Origin: Prorocentrum cordatum
Taxonomy: Eukaryota > Sar > Dinophyceae > Prorocentrales > Prorocentraceae
Assembly (NCBI GenBank): GCA_963575745.1
Contig: CAUYUJ010018872.1
Location: forward strand, 1-30,000
Length of the DNA: 30,000 nt
Reading direction: 5' to 3'
Each line of letters begins with the position of its first letter. The stretch's first letter is position 1. Below the pieces are notes generated by a model. It worked only from the letters and a program-made list of their open reading frames with translations, ran no database searches and was not told the origin of the DNA. Of the stretch, positions 22,835-30,000 are shown one piece after another. Made by a program: the position numbers and the translations under genes.

Positions 22835-22859
22835 GGACTCTCCCACGCTCGAGCAGTCG

Positions 22860-23660
22860 CCCCTCTGAATGCTGGGCTGGCACGATTGCGGGCGTTGCGG
22901 CAGCCAGGTGGATTCTGGTAATCCAAGGGGTGGCATCATCCAGCGCTCGCGTGTGGCGAGCAGAGCGCAACACGCGCTGATGTATGCCTCCCGCCCCGAG
23001 TCCTCGCCCCCTATTGGAGGTTGTCTGTAGTTTTCCCGGTATGCGGGGACAACAAGCGACCACAACCAAATCGAGGATACACCTTGGGGAATTGGTTGCG
23101 CATGCCAAGAATCGTCGGAACGCCGGCACCAGCGTCGTACAGGCTTTGGTCGATGTGGCATTCCAGGATGGCCAAATTGACCACAACCACAACCAACATG
23201 CTTATGTCGAGGTCGGCGGGTTCTCACCCAAGGGCCCTTCCCGAAAAATCCAATTCATTTGGTCGCGGTTCAGTGTTAAACCCGTAGGGTAACGGTCGTC
23301 ACCCAGGGGGGAGGAGGTAGATCGGGGCCCCACGTAACGGTAAGTAACGCTTGGGCGGGGTAGGGCATGTCGTGGCAGGGGTTGCGCTGCGATCGCCACC
23401 GTATGCGCACGACCACCAGCATGTGTGGGTGCCCAGACCAACCCCCCTTACATACGATCGCTACCCTTGCCCAGGGAGGGGGGCAGGGTAACGGCTGCTA
23501 CGCGCCAGGGGACAAAAAACAACATGCTGGACGACTCTGTGTTCTCCCGCCTCCGATCCAACCACACACACCATTTCTCCCTCGCGCTCGTTTCCTGGAT
23601 CGCTTCCCCTGTCGTTCGTCCCTCCCCGCCCGTGGTGGCGCCTCCCTCCCCGACCTCGGA
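22860..23660. other. No recognisable gene
   Basis: GC-rich sequence with only short open frames, none with a recognisable motif. No RNA gene or repeat copy was recognised here. Confidence 0.5.
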
Positions 23661-23662
23661 GG

Positions 23663-23864
23663 CGCCTTTCTGCCTGTTCGCTGCCCCGTGACTGGGGGAA
23701 GGGATCGGGAAGGAACCGTTTCTCCTCGAAGTCCAAGGCGGTGTCTCTCCTGTGCTGGCAACATATGCCTCGTGCGGGGTGCCTCATGGAGCTGCAGGCA
23801 GGCCTGGCCAGGTCCGTGGCGACCCAGGAATGGCCGCCAGGAGCACTGGCCAGGCGCAGCCCCC
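23663..23864. repeat. About 200-bp direct repeat, copy 1
   Basis: Shares long blocks with 24065-24260, including TCTGCCTGTTCGCTGCCCCG, GTGCTGGCAACATATGCCTC and GTCCGTGGCGACCCAGGAAT. Roughly 85-90% identical by eye. Open frames reading through both copies are GC-driven. Confidence 0.85.
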
Positions 23865-24064
23865 CCGAAGGGAAGCGGATTGCAGCAGGCACGGAAAAAA
23901 TAAGGGTGCGGGGGGTGGGAGCGCTAGACCCCGACCCTTGGAACAGGGCGCCTGCGCGCGAACCGAATCCAGCAAAACGCACGAGGAGCCCGAAAGGAAG
24001 ACGAACCGAACCCCGCGAACCCGCAGAAACCCCTTTCCCGAGTGCACAGCCCCCTAAGAAAGGA

Positions 24065-24260
24065 CGCCTTCTGCCTGTTCGCTGCCCCGTGGCAGGGGGA
24101 AAGAATCGGGAAGGAACCGTTTCGCCTCCAAGTCCAAGGCGGTGTCTCCCCTGTGCTGGCAACATATGCCTCGTGTGGGGTGCCCCATGGAACTGCAGGC
24201 CGGCCTGTTCAGGTCCGTGGCGACCCAGGAATGGGCGTCGGGAGCACTGGCCAGGCGCAA
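24065..24260. repeat. About 200-bp direct repeat, copy 2
   Basis: Second copy of the unit at 23663-23864, about 400 bp away in the same orientation and just downstream of the broken tyrosine recombinase. It may be the residue of an element end or a local duplication. Confidence 0.85.
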
Positions 24261-24386
24261 CCCCGAGGAGGCGAGTTTTTACAAGCTCCCACTGAGGCGC
24301 CTCCACAAAGGCATAGGTGAAACACGCGTCTGATAATGAATGATGGCTAGGACCGCCACGCCACTCGAAGCTGTAGACACGGCGCG

Positions 24387-25320
24387 TCACAGATGATCGC
24401 ACCGTTCTGAATCTGAGAAACGAGCGTAAAATGCTCGCATGATTTCAAAGGCCGACCACCCGCCTTGAGCCTGCGCCAACTCTTCCGGCAAGCAGCACGC
24501 TGTCTTGAACCAGTGAGCACCGCCTTTTCGCAGTGAGTGTGTTCCCACTGCGGCGGTCTGAAAGAACTGCGAAATATTTCGGCGGAAGGAGTCGCAATTC
24601 ATGGGGCGGGGCTCCGCCAAATGAGTCGCGCAAAACGCGGGCGCATCCGGGTCGGAACCCCGGCGCGAGTCCCGCTGCACCAGCCATTCCCGCAGGACGT
24701 GGCAAGGGCAAAGGCTGGGGGTGTCGACCATCTTTGGGATGTGGCACACCATGCCTTGTCCGAAAGGGGTCGTTCTTTTGCCGGGCGACAGAAATTGCAA
24801 CGAAATTGTCGTGTAAAGATATGTCCCGACGCCAGAGCGAGAGAGTCTCGAAACACCTCCGGACGCCGAAGAATGACGCGGCTGCTATAGCGACGTCCTG
24901 GACAGCGGCCAGGCTGCCTGCTTTGAGGCGGGCGGCCTGGCAACACCGCAATTCTTCGAGAGATACCGGGCGCTGTGCGGGTGACCGTGAATGGTCGGCC
25001 CGCTTCTTCAGACCTCTCCAGAATTGGGCCGACCGGTCCGTCCATGCTCTGTCAAATTGCGCTGTCAAATTGCGCGGCTGGTGCCAACAGAGCACTGCAG
25101 CGCGCAGATTCGTGACGGATCACCAGGACCGGCCGTCCATCTGGGCAAACAACAGCATGAATGTCACGTCTGAGTCGCACGGCAAAAGTTGCAGCCCTGA
25201 GGAATTTTCGAAAGAATCTACGGCAGTACGCAGGGAGCTGCTATGCAGTTTCTTTGCGCTCTCCTCCAAGGCTGCTTGGAGGCAGCAGCGAATTGCTGAT
25301 ATGGCCCTGCTGCGCTGTGC
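24387..25320 (-). pseudogene. Stand-alone tyrosine recombinase, Crypton-like (broken)
   Basis: DNA-breaking tyrosine recombinase. N-terminal core-binding part: ESAKKLHSSSLRTAVDSF to FAQMDGRSW, then TGA at 25120-25122. The same frame resumes (RNLTAQFDRAWTDRSAQFWR) to FFGVRRCFETLSL (first catalytic Arg) and VARQKNDPF (catalytic Lys). A one-base frame change at the CCCCTTT run near 24770 then leads to THSLRKGGAHW (His-x-x-Arg), AQGGWSAFEIM (His/Trp position) and RAFYARF (Tyr nucleophile), ending at 24387. The catalytic set R-K-H-R-W-Y is complete apart from the two lesions. No RT is adjacent, which favours a Crypton-type DNA transposon over a DIRS element, but a DIRS remnant is possible. Confidence 0.75.
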
Positions 25321-25329
25321 CCCCTGTTC

Positions 25330-26570
25330 CACAGAGGTGCTCTCGCGAATTAAAAACAAGAGGTCGGGGCCCTCACTCAGAAGCTGGCGCGCACCTGGTG
25401 CGTCCACCGGCGGGGCTCGAAGCTGTTCGTGTAGCAGCGCGGGGGCCCCAACAGGCCCGGCGCCAGTGTGCGTCGCCGGGGCGGGTCTCCCCCACAGGCA
25501 CCGCGGATGCCTGCGAAGGTGGAGCGCGGGGCCCGTCGAAGACGCTCTGTCGGCCGCCAGCCCGGGGCGATCGAAATCGTCGCGGTGCAAACAGGCGGGG
25601 CCGCGGCGCTGGCGGCGCGAGGGCTCTGGCGATCCTGGGCCGCGCTTCTTCTCGAGCCCCAAAGGCTCTGGGCCGCGGCGGCAATTCCCTGTCGACCAAC
25701 AGGTTGGGGGGGGCGGCGACGAAGGTGTTTTCCCCCGCCAGGGGGCAAAAAGGCACTGATCGTACGTTTTCTTGCGCGTTTTATTGGCGGTCGGGGGCCG
25801 CCTGGGCCCTGCCGTGTGTGGCCCCCGGGGATATCGCGGCCACGGCAATACTCATGGTGCGCGGATCCGGTAAACCAAGCGCCAGAACGGCAAAAAAGTT
25901 AAGCAAACTGTGTTGAATGAGGCCGCCAGGGCCGCGGCCCCGGTCCCCGGTGATTTCTCTGCCCCCCAGCAGTAACTAATGTGTATGGCGCGCGTGCCCG
26001 GTGACCGCCGACCCGCGCCCGCCGACGATCCCTGGGCGGGATTGCGTAGGAAAGGGGAGGGGCGGAGCGGGAGGGGCGAAAGCGAAGGGCAGGCGAGGGA
26101 CAGAGAAAGCATGGTGAGAGGGGGAGCACACGGTGATGCGACGACTGGCGTTTTTTTTTTTCAAGGCGTGCACCGGGCGGAGCCTCAACCTGGTTCGTGG
26201 GGGCCGGCCCTGGGCGCGCGCCTGCTTGAGGCGCAGGCGCCTATCTAAGAGATGTGCGTAGAACGCCAGAAGAAGAAGAAGAAGACGTCGTGCACGTCAG
26301 AGGTGCATGGGCAAAAAAAAGTACGCGCCAACGCTAGTGCAGCCAAGCGCTGTGAAACGATGAAGCCACCCGGCGTAGCCTATGCCACGGCCAGGCGGTC
26401 TCTAAAAATCCGCCGACCCCTTGTGGGTCTCTAGGCGTGTGAGATGGTTCCCCCCCCGTAACCCCCCCCAAGGGACCCCAAACCGGAGATTTGACCCCTC
26501 CCCCGACCCCAGGCGACCCCGGACCGAACGCGTCACGGGGGAGCGGGTGGTTCCAAAACTGGCCATGAAT
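25330..26570. other. GC-rich stretch, no recognisable gene
   Basis: Long open frames exist on both strands because stops are rare in GC-rich DNA; their products are Arg/Pro/Ala-rich with no motif. A T run at 26151-26161, an AAG run at 26269-26282 and C runs near 26450 are the only simple features. No tRNA or rRNA was recognised. Confidence 0.5.
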
Positions 26571-26574
26571 TCAC

Positions 26575-26851
26575 CAGAACGCTCCCCAGACGGTCCCAGG
26601 GGGCCACGATTCACCGAAATATGGCCCTGGACGCCCACGATGGCCTCCAGGCGGCCTCCGAAGCTGGCAAGGCGCCCCAAAAGGCCCCCAAGATGCGCCC
26701 CAAAAGGGTCCCAAGCAACAAAAATCTGCCCATTCCCTTCGAAAAACAAGCATTGATTAGCATGCTCGCCTATTCGGTTTTCACAACGTCCCAGACGGGC
26801 AAAAAAACCTTCAATATCGCCCCCAAACAGTCAAAGGGGCCCCCAAGAAGG
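26575..26851. repeat. Degenerate GGCCCCCAAGA-type repeat left of duplication copy 2
   Basis: Short-period repeats like those at 20590-20860 that run into copy 2. The bases just left of 26852 (CCCCCAAGAAGG) differ from the left flank of the copia element, which is DIRS-like RT sequence. Confidence 0.6.
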
Positions 26852-27277
26852 GTCGAAGACGGTCCAACAACAGCCCCCGAAGCCCCCAAGACAGCCCAAA
26901 AAGGCCCCCAGACGGCCCCAAGACGACACCTGTTCGAGCCTTCGGCCCCAAGACGCCCCCAGCGCGCCCCAAGAACAGCCCAAGAGGCCCTGAGGGACCC
27001 CCAAAAGAACCTCAAAGGCCTCCAAGAAGCGCCCAGGAAGCCCCAAAGAGGCCCCAAAACTTGGCCCAAGATGCCTCGAGGCGGCCGGATATGGCCTGCA
27101 GACAGGCCAAGATGCCACCAAGAGGCCACAAAAGAGCACCAAGAGGTACGATAACAGCAACGAAGCAACAGGAACGATGTCGAGCGCCGTGTCATGATTC
27201 GGACAAGCCTCGTGAAATGCAGTCCTGGAGGCGCAGTACCTTATATAGGGGTCGGCGGATGTGGCGTAAGCCTATAG

Positions 27278-27440
27278 ATCGTTTAGTAGATCCCCATCCC
27301 CAGCGGCGTGGGCTGGGACCAGCTGGCCGATTACCCCCCATCTGGTCGTTCTCTTCGGGTTTCGAAGGGTGTATCCCCAACTGGGGTGATAATTTGGTGG
27401 GGGTCTCGAAGGGGATGGAGATGGGGGTTGGTGAAACGAT
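27278..27440. mobile_element. Small terminal-inverted-repeat element, copy B
   Basis: Copy within duplication copy 2. Ends ATCGTTTAGTAG and GTGAAACGAT. Nearly identical to copy A except for single-base differences. Confidence 0.6.
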
Positions 27441-27678
27441 ACCGAAGACAGAAGGCAGGAAGGCGCCGCCAACAGCGGCCAAAGCCTCGCAAAAAAAAGA
27501 GCGACGCCCTGCACTCCGTGCTATAACTCAGACATCCCGCACCTTGAAACATCGAGACGGGGGGCCCTTTCACGGGCCTCAGCACCGTCGAATCACGACT
27601 CGGGATGAAGCGGTCGTGAGGTCAGGGGCCCGCGTCTCGACCAAGTCGAACAAGTCGAGAGGGGGGGGGCAGTGACAA

Positions 27679-27816
27679 GGAGAAGGCCTTCTCGGGAGGC
27701 TCGGAAGTCCCCCGGCCCTCCCAAAGTTTTCTGAGTCTTCCCCGAAGACTCAGAAAACTTCTCAGAAGGCGCGCGGGCTTCTTAGAAGTCTGCCGCCTTC
27801 TGAGAAGGCCTTCTCC
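27679..27816. repeat. Nested palindromes (fold-back structure), copy 2
   Basis: Identical by eye to 21398-21535, including the 17-bp perfect stem with loop CCC at 27724-27760. Confidence 0.9.
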
Positions 27817-28099
27817 TTATGACTTCCCCCCCTTGCTCGCCACCGAGACGCTCCTCTGGGTGCCCCACTCCCCGGCAGGGGTCAGCCTCATATCGCCAGG
27901 TCAGGGTTCCAGCGCGCCGCGGCGTTGGAACGCCGTCGGCGCGTGGCGTCTACCCGACACAATGGTCGCTTTTGTTGGCCGTCGGCGCCCCCCCCCGTGT
28001 CCCCCTGCGTTTACAGTAGGTTTGTGCGGCGATCACCGCTCATGCTAAGGTTTTGACACCGCGTCGATCGTTCAACCTCGAACCGATCGCGGCCCCAAT

Positions 28100-28189
28100 C
28101 GTTCAAGGTTGAATTCCCTGGGGTCGTGTGGCGTTACCATCTCTCGGTGCTTTCGCGTCGCTCTACCGTGTGTAACTCAACCTTGAACG
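28100..28189. repeat. 13-bp perfect inverted repeat
   Basis: CGTTCAAGGTTGA at 28100-28112 and its exact complement TCAACCTTGAACG at 28177-28189, 64 bp apart. A related CGTTCAACCTCGAAC lies at about 28069. It could be the ends of a very small element or a chance pair. Confidence 0.6.
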
Positions 28190-28194
28190 CCTTC

Positions 28195-28345
28195 ATTTGA
28201 GCTTCTTGGGAGCCTCTTGGGGGCATCTGGGGGGGCTCTTGGGAGCCTCTCGAGGCGACTCTTTGGGCCCCCTGGAAACCTCTTTGGGCGGAAGGTTTGG
28301 ATTTTCGGCGTCTTTCGGCCCTCTTGGCCTCTTTGGGCCGCCTCT
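28195..28345. repeat. Inverted-orientation degenerate TCTTGGGGCC-type repeat
   Basis: Blocks such as CTCTTGGGAGCC, CTCTTTGGGCC and CTTGGGGGCATC, the reverse complement of the GGCCCCAAGA class. No gene is seen. Confidence 0.65.
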
Positions 28346-28351
28346 GTGAGC

Positions 28352-28530
28352 ATCGTTTAACGATCCCCATCCCCAGCGGCGTGGCCTGGGACCCGCTGGC
28401 CGATTTACCCCCCTAGATGGGGATATAGGTCGTTCCCTGCGGGTTTCGAAGGGTGTATTCCCAACTGGGGTGGTAACTTGGTGGGGGTCTCGAAGGGGAT
28501 GAGGATGTGGATGAGGGTCGGTTAAACGAT
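28352..28530. mobile_element. Small terminal-inverted-repeat element, copy C
   Basis: Diverged third copy, 179 bp, with the clearest terminal repeats: ATCGTTTAACGATCCCCATC at the left, and GAGGGTCGGTTAAACGAT at the right. It has a roughly 15-bp longer middle (around CTAGATGGGGATATAGGTCG) than copies A and B. It lies outside the 1.18-kb duplication, so it is an independent insertion. Confidence 0.65.
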
Positions 28531-28609
28531 ACTGACTCTGGGAAGCGAACCGGGAGGGTAGCAGAAAGCTTCCCTGGATGGCCAGGGGGGGTCTATGAAG
28601 TTCAGCTAT

Positions 28610-28825
28610 AGAGATTCTATCAGACACACCTATACACATCTATATATATATATACAACATAAAGCATATATATCATTCTAAATTTGCGATGTCGTACTAT
28701 GTTTTATCACACATATAAACCGAGTATGCATTACTACATATATACACGCTAAAGGAATGATTTATCATGTATGTATAGTATATCATACAACACCAGGTCA
28801 TATTCTATAAATACATACTAGTGCC
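28610..28825. other. AT-rich island
   Basis: About 215 bp that is strongly AT-rich in otherwise GC-rich DNA, with a (TA)n run near 28640-28652 and many TATATA/CATATA words. No gene is recognised. It could be a microsatellite-derived spacer, a matrix-attachment-like segment or inserted organelle-type DNA. Confidence 0.7.
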
Positions 28826-29035
28826 ACGCGCGCGCTTCGCCCGCGCTTAAGTTCTAGCCGCGCCCCAAAAACTCGCATCGCAAGCTGCCGTTGAGGACTG
28901 CGGGGGCGATTCCGGAGCTCTTCCGGGGGTGGAGGGACCAGCGGCAAGCGAGTTTGGGGATGCCAGCGACGTGTAGGGGAGTCCTGGGGCTTCTTCAAGG
29001 CTTCTTGCGTTTCTCTGGATTCACTCGAAGACCGG

Positions 29036-29081
29036 AAGAGGAAGAGGAGGAAGAGGAGGAGGAGGAGGAGGAGGAGGAGCT
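29036..29081. repeat. GAG/GAA microsatellite
   Basis: About 46 bp of GAAGAGGAAGAGGAGG-type repeat followed by pure (GAG)n. The flanking open frame on the plus strand (28891-29523) has no recognisable motif and is not called as a gene. Confidence 0.9.
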
Positions 29082-29249
29082 GAACAAAGAAGGATTGTGC
29101 CCGAATCTGGCTCCGAAGTGCACGCCATTGGGGCCAAATCACGGAGCATCGAAGGTCGCCCCCTCCCCTCCTGACCACGCATCAGGGGCCAAACCATGGT
29201 GCAACGAAGGCACGAAAACCCATCTGGGTCGCACTGGCAGGGCCTCAAA

Positions 29250-29660
29250 TTCGATGATAGTAGCTTCTCGGGGACTTTATTCAAGAGCTTCCAGGCCACA
29301 TCCAGCTGTCTTTGGGCCGTCTTGGAGCATCTTAGACGCCTGCTGGAGATGCAAGATTGGGTGCCTTTGGCGGTCGTTGTTGGAGCCGTCTTGGAAGCAT
29401 CCTCGGCTATGTTGGAAGTCAATTGGGACCCGTGGGACCGTTTCTGGAGCCGCTTGGGGTGTCTTGGGGCCCTCTTGGGGCCATGATGGGGCCGTCTTGC
29501 GCCCCTCATGTTGGGCCATCTGAGAGTCCTCTTGGATCTCTTGGGCCGTCTTGCATTCTTTCGGGTGTCCTTTTAGGCCATTTGGGGCCCGTTGGGGGCC
29601 CTCTTGAGCCGTCTTACGCCCATCTTAGGCCCTGTTGGGGCTCTTTGGGCCGTCTAGGGG
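29250..29660. repeat. Degenerate TTGGGGCCNTCTTGGGCC-type repeat
   Basis: Repeated CTTGGGGCC, GTCTTGG and GGCCGTCTTG words spaced about 10-22 bp. Reverse-complement orientation of the class at 20590 and 26575. Open frames here are repeat-driven. Confidence 0.75.
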
Positions 29661-29776
29661 CCGGGCGCGCTTCTCAAGCAAACGACGCGAATCCGCCGAC
29701 CATGTCGGCGTGTGACAGGGCTGTCCGAACGCCATCTTGCCGCAAATTACCGGGACCCTAGCCGCCCTACAGGCAA

Positions 29777-30000
29777 TCACAGAGAGATCTTGGTGCTGGT
29801 GCCACTTCGCACGGCAGCCGAGCTGTTCTCCGCGGCATGCTCGTTCACGGAGTGGGCGTCCATTGTCTTCCGGAAATATGCTTCCTTGGCCTTCCGCTGC
29901 AGGCGACGCCGCTGTGACCGGCTTTTCCCCTGAGGCTTCGAGCACATGTCCGAATCATCCAAGCTGTCGTTCCCATCCTTCTCCGCGTTGCTGTCAGACT
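29777..30000 (-). CDS. Possible coding segment entering from the right edge
   Basis: A minus-strand frame is open from the window edge to a stop at 29777. It reads acidic Ser/Asp/Asn-rich, then MCSKPQGKSRSQRRRLQRK and a mixed polar tail (EAYFRKTMDAHSVNEHAAEN). Its composition is more protein-like than neighbouring frames, but no family is recognised. It could be an exon end or a chance frame. Confidence 0.25.
   Translation of the reverse strand, partial: SDSNAEKDGNDSLDDSDMCSKPQGKSRSQRRRLQRKAKEAYFRKTMDAHSVNEHAAENSSAAVRSGTSTKISL

Larger units (their letters stand above)
26852..28034. repeat. 1.18-kb segmental duplication, copy 2
   Basis: Near-identical to 20569-21753, same orientation, about 6.28 kb away. 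It includes a copy of the small inverted-repeat element (27278-27440) and the nested palindrome (27679-27816). At its left end, GTCGAAGACGG continues into other sequence without an LTR, so it resembles a site without the copia insertion. Confidence 0.95.

Noticed and set aside
22001-22926. Long poly-Met/Asp, poly-Ile and poly-His open frames on both strands
   Set aside because: They are products of the triplet repeat, which lacks stop codons in several frames.
23461-24402. A 313-residue minus-strand open frame
   Set aside because: It reads through two copies of a direct repeat in GC-rich DNA and shows no domain; the repeat explains its internal similarity.
24610-24625. GGCGG-GGCT-CCGCC near the recombinase as a further family hairpin
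   Set aside because: Stem and register differ from the GCGGN family; a single chance palindrome in GC-rich DNA is likely.
25120-25848. A 242-residue minus-strand open frame
   Set aside because: Only its last about 65 residues belong to the tyrosine recombinase; the rest is Arg/Pro-rich GC-driven sequence.

Overview
The window is GC-rich, repeat-dense nuclear DNA made almost entirely of mobile elements. I recognise no ordinary host gene. The best guess for the source is a dinoflagellate. This rests on the style of the Gag, integrase and methyltransferase-like modules, on the GC-rich polyproteins and on the short-period GGCCCCAAGA-type repeats. It is an inference: no dinoflagellate spliced leader or other diagnostic gene was found.

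Layout. (1) 1-3913, minus strand: a DIRS-like tyrosine-recombinase retrotransposon running off the left edge. Its order is reverse transcriptase, RNase H with a methyltransferase-like block set inside it, then tyrosine recombinase. It is broken by frameshifts and a 157-bp A/T homopolymer tract. (2) 3914-20572, minus strand: a giant Ty1/copia-type LTR retrotransposon of about 16.66 kb. It has 287-bp LTRs, a primer-binding site resembling the initiator-tRNA-Met type, and the order Gag (membrane segments, CCHC knuckle), Pro/Ala-rich protein, Tpt1/KptA-like RNA 2'-phosphotransferase, RING-H2 finger, aspartic protease, two methyltransferase-like modules, integrase, RT and RNase H. The modules lie in different frames, joined by about seven frameshifts and two in-frame stops, so this copy looks decayed unless it recodes or splices. 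(3) 20569-30000: a repeat field. It holds a 1.18-kb direct duplication, three copies of a small terminal-inverted-repeat element, nested palindromes, a CAT-rich tract, a broken stand-alone tyrosine recombinase (Crypton-like) at 24387-25320, an AT-rich island and GGCCC-type degenerate repeats.

The two strongest observations are inside the copia element. First, about 48 copies of a 14-15 bp hairpin (GCGGN, 4-5 nt loop, complementary N'CCGC) are scattered along the element, were not seen in the flanks, and show compensatory stem changes (GCGGG/CCCGC, GCGGA/TCCGC, GCGGC/GCCGC, GCGAG/CTCGC). On the sense strand most loops read GNNA, and most copies sit in one reading phase encoding A-G-x-P-A. They look like a selfish or structural mini-palindrome family living inside coding sequence. 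Second, the polyprotein carries a Tpt1/KptA-like RNA 2'-phosphotransferase and a RING-H2 finger, enzymes I do not associate with LTR retrotransposons.

How the parts would work together (inference): Gag packages the RNA, protease/integrase/RT-RH do the copying cycle, and the accessory Tpt1-like, RING and methyltransferase-like modules may modify RNA ends or interact with the host. The LTRs differ at 13 of 287 positions and I see no convincing target-site duplication. The right flank is shared with a second locus at 26852, but the left flank is DIRS-like sequence, so the element appears to be an old or recombined insertion.
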